A stretch of 9,420 nt of DNA from Deltaproteobacteria bacterium (GTDB taxonomy: Bacteria > Desulfobacterota > Binatia > Binatales > Binataceae), in contig JAJZAG010000134.1 of NCBI GenBank assembly GCA_021799555.1, positions 1 to 9,420 on the forward strand, read 5' to 3'. Within the stretch, counting starts at the first letter, position 1. The number at the start of each line of letters is the position of its first letter. This document shows positions 1 through 6,028 of this stretch, one piece after another. Under the pieces are notes generated by a model. The model ran no database searches. It saw nothing but the letters and a program-made list of their open reading frames with translations, and had not been told where the DNA came from. Both the position numbers and the translations under genes were made by a program.

Positions 1-9
1 GCATTCCGC

Positions 10-597
10 TCACCGCGCCACGCTACGGGTGATGGCCGCGATGGGAATATCACCCGGCTGCTGGCGTGGGGTCGCAGGGGCCGAAGGCGCCGGGATCGCA
101 ACCAGGGCGCTGAGGCCCGCGGGCGCAAGCGACGGCGGCGCCGCACTCGCTGCGCTCGAAGCGGCGAGCAACGCGATTGGCGCAAAGCCGGGCAGACCTG
201 CCGCAGCGCTGCTCAGCATCGACGCGAGCGGCCACTCCTTGAGCACGATGCGCATCCGAATCGCGATCGGAGCTCCACCGGCGTCGAGTTGGGCCGCGCG
301 AGTGAAGATCGCTTCGATCACATAGAACCCGCGAAATATTCCACTGCCCAGCACCAACGGCATCGCCTGGTGAGTAGCCGCGGCCGCGCGCAAGGCGATC
401 GCTTGTAGCTCTGGATTCGTGAACGAAGCATGCAGCAGGAGATCAAAGGAAATTCGCTCGAGTCCGTCGCCGATCCACTGCAAGCGCGGTTGGGCCGCAA
501 TCACGGGCTGCTCGGCATAGACATAGGTGCGCTCGGATTCGATGCCTTCGGGCGAACCGATCACCTCAAATTTCAAAAGTCCAAGCTCCGCAAACAC
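10..597 (-). CDS. Phage tail protein, P2 GpU family (tail terminator)
   Basis: GpU-family proteins cap the head-proximal end of a contractile tail and fix its completion before joining to the head. The 195-residue product starts with the family pattern: a short MFAELGLLKFEV strand, a Tyr-rich strand near residues 24-28, RLQWIGDGLERI at 38-49 and LGSGIFRGFYVIEAI at 83-97, followed by DAGGAPIAIRMRIVL at 105-119. The GpU core ends near residue 122. The remaining 70 residues are Ala/Pro-rich, ending in IPIAAITRSVAR, and look like an extra flexible tail. The start is GTG at 597, chosen because GGAGG lies 7 nt upstream and because the family N-terminus begins there. It follows the RRM gene after 57 bp. 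Its stop is followed within 5 nt by an ATG at 4-2, the likely start of the next tail gene, cut by the window edge. Assignment is by remembered family pattern. Confidence 0.82.
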   Translation of the reverse strand: MFAELGLLKFEVIGSPEGIESERTYVYAEQPVIAAQPRLQWIGDGLERISFDLLLHASFTNPELQAIALRAAAATHQAMPLVLGSGIFRGFYVIEAIFTRAAQLDAGGAPIAIRMRIVLKEWPLASMLSSAAAGLPGFAPIALLAASSAASAAPPSLAPAGLSALVAIPAPSAPATPRQQPGDIPIAAITRSVAR

Positions 598-604
598 TAC
601 TCTA

Positions 605-609
605 CCTCC
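605..609 (-). promoter_or_regulatory. Shine-Dalgarno GGAGG fixing a GTG start
   Basis: GGAGG on the minus strand stands 7 nt before the GTG at 597. It decides the start of the GpU-like gene, which has no ATG at that position. Confidence 0.75.
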
Positions 610-654
610 AGATACGAACGTTCACCGGCAAATGGCTACCAACCAGCAAGCGGT

Positions 655-945
655 TCATGCGGCGCCCGCGGCGGCGCCTGCGACGCGGCCCGCGCGGCCC
701 GTCGAGGTCGCCGCTTCCACCCGCATCGGACGGCCGGCAAGCTCCACGCCGTTGAGGGCGGCGATCGCGGCTGCGACCGCCTCGGCCGATGCCATCTCGA
801 CGAACCCGAATCCGCGCGAGCGGCCGTCAAAGCGGTCGCGCACGACCTCAGCGTGTTCCACCCGGCCAACACGAGCGAACGCCTCGCGCAGTTCTTCATC
901 GCTCAGTCGAAAGCTCAGATTACCAACAAACAGTCGCGCACTCAT
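655..945 (-). CDS. Small RRM-type RNA-binding protein inside the tail operon
   Basis: This 96-residue protein is a single RNA recognition motif of the kind found in cyanobacterial Rbp and other bacterial RRM proteins, which bind single-stranded RNA through two aromatic-bearing strands. RNP2 is LFVGNLS at residues 5-11 and RNP1 is RGFGFVEM at 44-51; both retain the key Phe residues (F6, F46, F48). The helix LSDEELREAFARVG (14-27) and the final ALNGVELAGRPMRVE (63-77) complete the beta-alpha-beta-beta-alpha-beta order. The last 16 residues are Gly/Ala/Arg-rich. ATG at 945 has AAGGA about 10 nt upstream. The gene lies on the same strand as the tail genes, 32 bp after the E' stop and 57 bp before GpU, where P2- and Mu-like phages carry the tape-measure gene. 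The RRM fold is clear; its role in the phage operon is unknown. It may be an acquired cargo gene or a regulator. Confidence 0.9.
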   Translation of the reverse strand: MSARLFVGNLSFRLSDEELREAFARVGRVEHAEVVRDRFDGRSRGFGFVEMASAEAVAAAIAALNGVELAGRPMRVEAATSTGRAGRVAGAAAGAA

Positions 946-977
946 CGTAACTTCATCCTTATTGGAGCATCGGTCAT
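942..977 (-). CDS. Possible 11-residue coupling cistron
   Basis: An ATG follows directly on the TAA of the E' frame and opens an 11-codon frame whose TGA overlaps the ATG of the RRM gene (ATGA). It could pass ribosomes from the chaperone to the RRM gene. No strong ribosome site of its own is seen, and a chance short frame is the simpler reading. Confidence 0.15.
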   Translation of the reverse strand: MTDAPIRMKLR

Positions 978-1435
978 TTAGCTTTCCGCATTCCCTCCGC
1001 CGTCGGCCCCCTCGCTGTCGAGCGCTCGCGCGGCGCGGCGCCAGTGTTCGAGCTCTGCGAGCTCCATGTCCCGCAACTCCGACAGCGAAAATCCGAACCG
1101 CACCAAACCAGCTAGTCCGGCGGCGGAGGAAACAGAAAATTTTCGCCGACCACCTCGCCCTGCAGCGCCAGCACGTCGGCCAGGCTCATCTCGAGAACAT
1201 CCTCGTAGACGATTTTGCGCCCCTCGACCTCGGTGAGTTCCGCGATCAGCGCGAACACCACGGCACTCGGATCGTCGTCCACCGCGGCGCGCTGTGCCCG
1301 GATCAGATCGCGCCCGTATCCTTTACGAACGCGAGCGCGGCGCCCCGACGGAAGCTCGAGGCTGCGGCTGCCGCCCGATTCGCCCTCGGCGCGGGCTCCG
1401 ATACTAACTCCGTTAACCCGAATCTCGTCATTCAT
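978..1435 (-). CDS. E+E' frameshifted tail assembly chaperone (P2 GpE type)
   Basis: This is the longer product predicted from a -1 frameshift. Ribosomes read the chaperone frame to codon 100 (TTT, ending at 1136), slip back one base on A AAT TTT and continue for 52 codons to TAA at 980-978, giving about 152 residues. The extension is open across its whole length. Its middle (LVRFGFSLSELRDMELAEL, then EHWRRAARAL) follows the GpE pattern of an aromatic-Phe segment, a Ser/Pro-x-x-Leu-x-x-Met turn and a Leu-Glu-x-Trp-Arg helix. In P2 and many other tailed phages the short and frameshifted proteins act together as chaperones that coat the tape measure during tail tube assembly. The extension lacks a good start of its own, which favours frameshifting; initiation at the internal ATG (GACATGGAG) would lose the conserved part. 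I recognise the GpE pattern from memory only. Confidence 0.72.
1112..1435 (-). CDS. Tail assembly chaperone, zero-frame product (Mu gp41 / P2 E-like)
   Basis: The 107-residue protein is the short form of the tail assembly chaperone, expected to bind the tape-measure protein while the tube is built. It has the compact alpha/beta look of the TAC family: a charged N-terminus, LPSGRRARVRKGYGRDLIRA (28-47), a helix with PSAVVFALIAELTEVEG (56-72), then YEDVLEMSLADVLAL (77-91) and a Pro-rich end (FPPPPD). ATG at 1435 is preceded by AAGGTG about 4-7 nt upstream. It comes 46 bp after the tube gene, the normal order in P2- and Mu-like tails. The slippery heptamer lies eight codons before its stop. No tape-measure gene follows in this window, which leaves its usual client unaccounted for. 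Confidence 0.82.
   Translation of the reverse strand: MNDEIRVNGVSIGARAEGESGGSRSLELPSGRRARVRKGYGRDLIRAQRAAVDDDPSAVVFALIAELTEVEGRKIVYEDVLEMSLADVLALQGEVVGENFLFPPPPD
1136..1142 (-). other. Predicted -1 ribosomal frameshift site, A AAT TTT
   Basis: On the minus strand the chaperone is read GAA AAT TTT CTG. The heptamer A AAT TTT fits X XXY YYZ exactly in the zero frame, so both tRNAs can re-pair after slipping back one base. The -1 frame is then open and encodes the GpE-like segment. No obvious long downstream stem was found by eye, only short pairings between CCGC and GCGG around the zero-frame TAG. Confidence 0.7.
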
Positions 1436-1481
1436 GATTCACCTTACAATCGCCGTCGCCAGCCGCGGCAGGCCAGCGCGT

Positions 1482-2000
1482 TCAGCCTCCGAGATTGCTG
1501 CGGAAGGTCGCGAGCTGATCCACGCCACCGACCACGTAGAGATTTGCGAACACGTCGTATAGATAGATCTGCACGCCGGCTACATAGAGCTCGGCGTGAT
1601 AGATGCTGACCGCGGATGTCGTCTCGACCATTTGATGCTGCCGGAGCGCGGAGCCACCGGCGTCCTTGAAGACACCGGTCATCAGGTACACGACCGGCAA
1701 CTCGGCACTGCGGCCCTGACTGGTGTACTGTTCGAGATTTCCGCGCGCCTGAAAATAGTGGGCCTGAAATGGGCTGGCCGCGAAGGTCAGCGTCTCAGCG
1801 TCGAAAGACGCCCACTTGATCCGGGACTCGAGCTTGGCTACCCCGGCCCATAGCTCGGCGGTGCCCGCCATGCCCAGGCCCTTGTAGTCAATCATTTTCT
1901 GCCGAGGATGCGCGATTTCGATTTCTTCGGCGCGGCCGAGCAGTCCAACACCGTCGATGTAGATATTCGCATTGGTCAGTGAATTGATCTGAATATTCAT
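1482..2000 (-). CDS. Major tail tube protein (P2 FII family)
   Basis: The product forms the hexameric rings of the inner tail tube through which DNA passes. Its 172 residues match the usual size of P2 FII. Visible family features are an N-terminal NANIYIDGVGLLGRAEEIEI (10-29), the conserved KGLGMAGTAELWAGVAKLES (40-59), a central IKW strand, and the late beta segment SIYHAELYVAGVQIYLYDV near residues 132-150. ATG at 2000 has GGAGAGG 6 nt upstream, overlapping the stop of the sheath gene 12 bp away, so sheath and tube are probably translationally coupled. The order sheath, tube, chaperone is the standard one. Confidence 0.93.
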   Translation of the reverse strand: MNIQINSLTNANIYIDGVGLLGRAEEIEIAHPRQKMIDYKGLGMAGTAELWAGVAKLESRIKWASFDAETLTFAASPFQAHYFQARGNLEQYTSQGRSAELPVVYLMTGVFKDAGGSALRQHQMVETTSAVSIYHAELYVAGVQIYLYDVFANLYVVGGVDQLATFRSNLGG

Positions 2001-2012
2001 TCTACGCCTCTC

Positions 2013-3551
2013 CTACGCCGTGGCCGCGGCAGCCGCGGTTAACGGACTCGTCTGCCCGAGCTGCGCGAGCAGACTTGAATCGATATAGCTCTGGAAGGTG
2101 ATCCGCTCGGCGGGCGGCGGCGGCATCACATCGATGTCGAACACCAGTTGCCCGGCGGCGACCTGACTTGACGGATTTTCGGCGGGATCGTAGCTGGCCG
2201 ATCCGGCCACCAGCGCGCCGCGCTGGATCAGGCTGCGGATGAACGCGTTGACGCTCGCCAGGATCGCCGTGATAAGCGCGTTCGAGAGCGGCTGATCGAT
2301 GAACTGTAGCATCGACAGCTGAATCGACTCCTCGATCACGTCCATCGTGCGGCGCACGTTGATGAAATTGGCCGGCGAGGTGTCAGCCGGATAGGCCGCC
2401 GATCGGTTACCCCACACGCGCATACCGGTGCCAAAGGCATTGAAGACCGTGGTGATCCCCTGAGCGTTCAGATTGTTCACGTCGGAGAGAGGATCGAGAA
2501 TCGAGGCGTAAATAGCCACGTCCGGCCCGAGAACTCCGGAGACGTCGGTGTTCGAGGGCGACCACCAATAGCCATTGGCCAGATCTTTGGCGGCGATCGC
2601 TCCCGCAACCCACTGCGAGTACGGTCCTACTGAGGTTCCATTGTATGGCGACGTAAGCGGAATACCCGCCGATGTCAGCGTCACGCCGGTGGGCACGAGT
2701 CCCGCGTCTGAGAATTGCTCCTGCGGATAGCAGAGAATGACCCGGGTCGAAGAAGTGTCAAAGGCGGCGCCCGCAAGCCCACGATTCAGAATCGCCGTCG
2801 CTACCGATGTGGAAGGCGCTGAATCGACCAGCGCCATCGCGCGCAGCGTATTCGCCATCGTCGCCAGAGCACTCGCAACGTCGGCGTTCTGCGAATACCC
2901 CGGCGCAATCAGCAGCTTGGCGAAGAAACCCATCGTGCCGTATGTCGTCTGCAGCGCCTGCAGACCGGTGTATGCGCCGCCGGTGACCGCGCCGATAACG
3001 TCGGAATCGGCAACCTTGGTCGGATCGGCGTAATTGAATGACACGCTGACCGCTTCCCCGGCAGTGAGCGTGCCGCCGTTCAGAGCGGTGATAACACCGT
3101 TCACGGGATCGAGCGAATAGTCAGTAACGCTTGAATATGTAGTCGTGCCAGCCTGGTTCTTCACCACTACGTTCGAAACGCCCATGTGCCCAAGGTTGAG
3201 CACCTGCGCGCCAGCCGCCGGAAAGCTCATCGCCTGCGATACGATTGCGGTGAAGTGCACCGCAGGGTTGAAGACGTTGATTACAATAGCCTGTCCCGCC
3301 CCTTGCGCCTGGATCGCGGCGATCGCGTATGGGATGGTGTAGCCCTGAATGAGAGGACCGAAGTTTGCCGCGTCGAGTGCCGAACTGACTACCGTCGGCG
3401 TGTTAGGCTCGGGAGCGGCGGCCGGCGCGGCTACCGCCCATGATGGCGCCGTGCCGACGAGCCCGATCACCGCCGACTTAACGACGGTAATCGGATTCGA
3501 GCCGCTTTGGACCTCAATCACTTCGACCCCGTGCAGGAAGCTTGCTGGCAT
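2013..3551 (-). CDS. Contractile tail sheath protein (Mu L / P2 FI-like)
   Basis: This 512-residue protein is the sheath that surrounds the tube and contracts during DNA delivery. The N-terminus has the sheath signature FLHGVEVIEVQSGSNPI with KSAVIGLVGTAP following (residues 5-36). The C-terminal handshake region is clear: WGNRSAAYPADTSPANFINV, RRTMDVIEESIQLSMLQFI, DQPLSNALITAILASVNAFI and a terminal VFDIDVMPPPPAERITFQSY. Residues of about 117-176 form an inserted beta-rich module that recurs in the gp37-like protein (see the module entries). ATG at 3551 follows GAGG about 9 nt and AGG 2 nt upstream. A 78-bp gap with a small hairpin separates it from the gp37-like gene. Confidence 0.95.
   Translation of the reverse strand: MPASFLHGVEVIEVQSGSNPITVVKSAVIGLVGTAPSWAVAAPAAAPEPNTPTVVSSALDAANFGPLIQGYTIPYAIAAIQAQGAGQAIVINVFNPAVHFTAIVSQAMSFPAAGAQVLNLGHMGVSNVVVKNQAGTTTYSSVTDYSLDPVNGVITALNGGTLTAGEAVSVSFNYADPTKVADSDVIGAVTGGAYTGLQALQTTYGTMGFFAKLLIAPGYSQNADVASALATMANTLRAMALVDSAPSTSVATAILNRGLAGAAFDTSSTRVILCYPQEQFSDAGLVPTGVTLTSAGIPLTSPYNGTSVGPYSQWVAGAIAAKDLANGYWWSPSNTDVSGVLGPDVAIYASILDPLSDVNNLNAQGITTVFNAFGTGMRVWGNRSAAYPADTSPANFINVRRTMDVIEESIQLSMLQFIDQPLSNALITAILASVNAFIRSLIQRGALVAGSASYDPAENPSSQVAAGQLVFDIDVMPPPPAERITFQSYIDSSLLAQLGQTSPLTAAAAATA
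3024..3203 (-). other. Beta-rich module in the sheath, shared with gp37-like protein
   Basis: Sheath residues about 117-176 contain TDYSLDPVNGVITALNGG and end AGEAVSVSFNYAD. By eye, 23 of 34 residues from TDY to YAD are identical in the gp37-like protein. The pattern (xDYxLDxxNGxIxxL) is that of a small Ig-like or beta-sandwich insertion seen in many virion surface proteins. Confidence 0.75.
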
Positions 3552-3567
3552 GTCCTGTTACCTCGAA

Positions 3568-3583
3568 CGGGGAAATGTCCCCG
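3568..3583 (-). other. Small hairpin before the sheath gene
   Basis: A perfect 6-bp stem (CGGGGA / TCCCCG with a 4-nt loop) lies in the 78-bp gap between the gp37-like and sheath genes. No T-run follows on the minus strand, so it is not a convincing terminator; it could be an mRNA processing or stability element, or chance. Confidence 0.3.
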
Positions 3584-3629
3584 CAAAATCCGCTAGTGGT
3601 TCACGATCTTTCACCGTAGGAATCCTCCA

Positions 3630-4451
3630 TCAATCGCTTGGCGAGCTTTCACCGGCCGTCGCGATCACCTGGTCTGCGTACGTGTACCCGACTTGAACCG
3701 TTTCTCCAGCCGATGCGGCACCCCCGGCGAGCGCGGTAATGATTCCGTTAACCGCGTCGAGTGAGTAGTCGGTTCCCGGCACCAGCACGGCGCCGCCGGC
3801 CGCCGTCACGACGACGGCGGTAAGGTTGCCGTTCGGGAGTTGAATCGTCCCGCCGGCGCTGAACGTAAATGGCGCCGGCGCGAGCGTGACTTGACTCTGT
3901 CCGCCCTCTTCCATCGCGACCCCGCGGACGAAGAGCGGAAAGTTGTCAGTGGCGGAGGGTTCGACCGCCACGGTCGAGAGCCCGAAGCTGATCTGATAGA
4001 TCCAGACGCCGCCCTGCTTGTCGCGTTCGACGAAGCGTTCAGAGCGCGGATAGATTTTGCGGCATCCCGGAATCCGAAATCCCGTCAGCGCCGCGCGCAC
4101 CGCTTCGAGGATCGCGTACGCGCCTGGGCTCGGTCCGCCCGGTTCGCCGCCGTAGCTCCATCCGAGGTCGCGCACCATCACCGTCACGCCAAACTCCATC
4201 GTGCGTTCCTGGATGATCGCCGCCGTATCAAGCATCGCGCCGTACTTCGCGCCGAGGTATTGAACCAGCGCGGCGCCGACGCGATGCGTCAGGCGGTAGG
4301 ATTCGGGACGGTCGGGGTAGTGCGCGATTTCGATTCCGCCGACCTGCGCCGCGAGTTGCGCGACGATCGCGGTCTCGATCGTTGCGATATCGATCGCGGT
4401 CGGCGGAGTGAAGTTCGTTCCCGCCCATGGCGAATCCAGCGTCGCAGCCAT
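3630..4451 (-). CDS. Mu gp37-like connector/tail-completion protein with C-terminal beta module
   Basis: Residues 1-165 resemble the Gp37 family of Mu-like phages, encoded between the head-completion gene and the sheath; proteins in this position usually terminate the tail or join it to the head. Visible features are a helix with IATIETAIVAQLAAQVGGIE (22-41), the YPDRPESYRL segment (45-54), a strand MEFGVTVMVRDLGWSYGG (85-102), a helix AYAILEAVRAALTGFRIPGC (111-130) and VWIYQISFGLSTVAVE (149-164). Residues about 200-260 form an appended beta-rich module also found in the sheath. ATG at 4451 lies 3 bp after the gp36-like stop, with AAGGGG about 9-14 nt upstream inside the gp36-like gene, so the two are probably coupled. 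The N-terminal family call is moderately sure, and its exact structural role is inferred from position. Confidence 0.72.
   Translation of the reverse strand: MAATLDSPWAGTNFTPPTAIDIATIETAIVAQLAAQVGGIEIAHYPDRPESYRLTHRVGAALVQYLGAKYGAMLDTAAIIQERTMEFGVTVMVRDLGWSYGGEPGGPSPGAYAILEAVRAALTGFRIPGCRKIYPRSERFVERDKQGGVWIYQISFGLSTVAVEPSATDNFPLFVRGVAMEEGGQSQVTLAPAPFTFSAGGTIQLPNGNLTAVVVTAAGGAVLVPGTDYSLDAVNGIITALAGGAASAGETVQVGYTYADQVIATAGESSPSD
3672..3854 (-). other. Beta-rich module in gp37-like protein, paralogous to the sheath module
   Basis: Residues about 200-260 contain TDYSLDAVNGIITALAGG and end AGETVQVGYTYAD. The match to the sheath module is strong in protein and visible in DNA, suggesting intragenic transfer or repeated recruitment of one module within the operon. 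Confidence 0.75.
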
Positions 4452-4454
4452 CGC

Positions 4455-4889
4455 CTAAAACCCCTTGAGCGTCGTGCGGCTGAAAACGCGGTTGGGCCCG
4501 GTGACTTCCTCGGCCGCGCCCGCCACCGGAGGCTCCGCATTGTCAAGCGCAAGACCGAGCGTCATTTCACCGTCGGCGACCTTGGTCAGCATGATGATCG
4601 CGTCCTCGTAGCGGCGGCGCGCCTCTTCGAGATCGTGCAACGGGCGCAGCGCCTGCAGCCGGTACATCGCGATATCCGACGCGATCCGGTTGAGCACGGC
4701 CGGCGGATCGGACAGCGGCAGCGCGAAGCGCGCTTCGAGGTAGCTGTCGATTTCCGCCGAAGCGTCGGCGAGCGCCTGGCTCAGAAGGGCCGTGTTGACC
4801 GTGGTCGCGGCGGGATCCTCGTTGGTCAACTGGACCAGGTCGCGATTCGGATAGCGATTGATCATGTCTTGGGGCGCCGCGTAAATCAC
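4455..4889 (-). CDS. Mu gp36-like head completion protein (DUF1320 type)
   Basis: The 144-residue product belongs to the gp36/DUF1320 group, small helical connector proteins that close the portal vertex of Mu-like heads. The opening, IYAAPQDMINRYPNRDLVQL, is the family signature. Next come helices containing LSQALADASAEIDSYLEARF (36-55), the LP turn, IASDIAMYRL and a charged helix LHDLEEARRRYEDAIIML, with a loose C-terminus. The start is GTG at 4889: the family N-terminus begins exactly there and AGAGGT lies about 9 nt upstream. It overlaps by four bases (GTGA) the end of a doubtful 47-residue frame and is followed after 3 bp by the gp37-like gene. Confidence 0.85.
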   Translation of the reverse strand: MIYAAPQDMINRYPNRDLVQLTNEDPAATTVNTALLSQALADASAEIDSYLEARFALPLSDPPAVLNRIASDIAMYRLQALRPLHDLEEARRRYEDAIIMLTKVADGEMTLGLALDNAEPPVAGAAEEVTGPNRVFSRTTLKGF

Positions 4890-5029
4890 TGGAGCGTACC
4901 TCTATCTGACGGCCTTGCCTTTGAGCGCCCCCGCAGGCGGCGCGCCGGGCGCGAGCCTGCGGGGGCCGGGGACGATGCCGGCGCGGCGGGAGGAGGGTTC
5001 ACCGCGCCGGCCAGGGAAAAACTGCGCAT
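4886..5029 (-). CDS. Doubtful 47-residue Pro/Ala/Arg-rich frame between capsid and gp36-like genes
   Basis: An ATG at 5029 opens a 47-codon frame whose TGA overlaps the GTG of the gp36-like gene. The predicted peptide is Pro/Ala-rich, then Arg-rich, and resembles nothing I know. It lies in the same frame as the capsid gene, just beyond that gene's TAA, so readthrough would add a basic tail of about 50 residues to the capsid protein. The ribosome site is weak, and most of the frame is two GC-rich hairpins, which favours non-coding DNA. Confidence 0.2.
   Translation of the reverse strand: MRSFSLAGAVNPPPAAPASSPAPAGSRPARRLRGRSKARPSDRGTLQ
4927..4966 (-). other. Perfect 12-bp stem hairpin
   Basis: GCCCCCGCAGGC (4927-4938) pairs perfectly with 4955-4966 across a 16-nt loop that itself holds GGCGCGCC. 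It lies downstream of the capsid gene on its transcript. There is no T-run on either strand, so it looks more like an RNA stabiliser, processing site, attenuator or REP-like element than a simple terminator. Confidence 0.6.
4977..5011 (-). other. Perfect 10-bp stem hairpin
   Basis: GCCGGCGCGG (4977-4986) pairs perfectly with 5002-5011 across a 15-nt loop. It lies 10 bp from the 12-bp hairpin, so two strong stems stand in tandem right after the capsid gene. No T-run follows. Confidence 0.6.
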
Positions 5030-5044
5030 CGCGAATACCGCCGG

Positions 5045-5992
5045 TTACGCCAAGTACTCGCTGACGATTAGATCGGCGCTGTTGCGCCAGATGTTGGTCG
5101 TCGCGACTGAAGCGCTTGCGCCGGCGCCCGCCATGAATTCGGAGTTGAGCAACTGCCGCGCGACCTCTTCGAGGGTGGGCGGAACGACCAGGTACACGCC
5201 GCCGCGTCCCGAGAGCGCGCCGAACGGCAAGCCGCCGTCGGTCTTGAACGAGCGCATCGCGGCTCGCGCCGCGCCATAGTTGACCGGATTACTCAGATCG
5301 GTGTTGCTCGCGTAGGCGAGCTGCCAGAGCCCGACGCCGGTGTTCGCGCGCCCATCGACGCCGTAGCGGAACTCGCGCCGCGTGAAGACCGCTTCGTCGG
5401 TCACCGTGTTCATCCGCGTAACCGCGTACTCGCGGCGCAACTGGAAGATGAACGGCCGGATCGCGCGCGAGGCGTCAATCAGGAACCAGTAAGGTCCCGT
5501 TCCCGTCGTGTTGATATTCGCGGCCAAGGTCCCGCCCGTCTCGTTCATCAATCCGACCGGATGCGTGGCCGAGAAGAACGGCTGGCCGTCGTAGCAGATC
5601 ACGTCGCTCGGAGTGTTGACCGCGTTCTTGAGCATCGAGAACAGCAGCATGTCGGGATGCACTTTCGTGTCCCATCCGAGCTGCTCGATAATCGGCTCAT
5701 AGACGCCGTAGGTATCGTCTTCGATATCGTTGCGATCGATCGCAACCGTGTCCTCGAAGTTGCGGTTCACGATCGTGTAGGTGTGCGCTTCGAGCGCCTG
5801 CACGACGCGGTCGCCGAGCCATTCGCTGAACCGGGTCGTGCGTCCGAGCCACGGATAGGTGGTCTGGCGCGAGCCCGAGCGCACCACACTCGCGATCTGC
5901 TCGTAGTAGGAAGGCGGTTTTTCAAAACCGCGCTGGAAGACAACGTCAAATCCGGTGAACAGTGCGGTCAGATTGGCGGCGGAAATTTCCAT
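5045..5992 (-). CDS. Major capsid protein (Mu gpT family)
   Basis: This is the main shell protein, with an HK97-type fold known for the family. The 315 residues are close to Mu gpT in size. Family landmarks are MEISAANLTALFTGFDVVFQ (1-20), YPWLGRTTRFSEWLGDR (46-62), FEDTVAIDRNDIEDDTYGVY (79-98) and CYDGQPFFSATHPVG (133-147). A C-terminal third follows with FQLRREYAVTRMNTVTDEAV, the REFRYGVDGRANTGVGLWQLA strand region and the LVVPPTLEEVARQLLNSEF segment. ATG at 5992 has AGAGGA about 8 nt upstream, one of the best ribosome sites in the window, as suits the most abundant product. It follows the decoration gene by 36 bp and precedes two hairpins. Confidence 0.95.
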   Translation of the reverse strand: MEISAANLTALFTGFDVVFQRGFEKPPSYYEQIASVVRSGSRQTTYPWLGRTTRFSEWLGDRVVQALEAHTYTIVNRNFEDTVAIDRNDIEDDTYGVYEPIIEQLGWDTKVHPDMLLFSMLKNAVNTPSDVICYDGQPFFSATHPVGLMNETGGTLAANINTTGTGPYWFLIDASRAIRPFIFQLRREYAVTRMNTVTDEAVFTRREFRYGVDGRANTGVGLWQLAYASNTDLSNPVNYGAARAAMRSFKTDGGLPFGALSGRGGVYLVVPPTLEEVARQLLNSEFMAGAGASASVATTNIWRNSADLIVSEYLA

Positions 5993-6028
5993 CGTTTTAA
6001 TCCTCTTGAGTTCGCGATTCGTGCCCGG

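Noticed and set aside
527..1609. 360-codon open frame on the plus strand
   Set aside because: Antisense to the RRM, chaperone and tube genes, with low-complexity Arg/Ser/Ala composition; a shadow frame.
4886..5047. Capsid readthrough product
   Set aside because: The in-frame continuation after TAA is open, but TAA is an efficient stop, no readthrough context is seen and the peptide is low complexity; kept only as a weak possibility.
3840..5279. 479-codon open frame on the plus strand
   Set aside because: It lies antisense to well-recognised gp37-like, gp36-like and capsid genes, is Arg-rich and has no family pattern; long antisense frames are common in GC-rich DNA.
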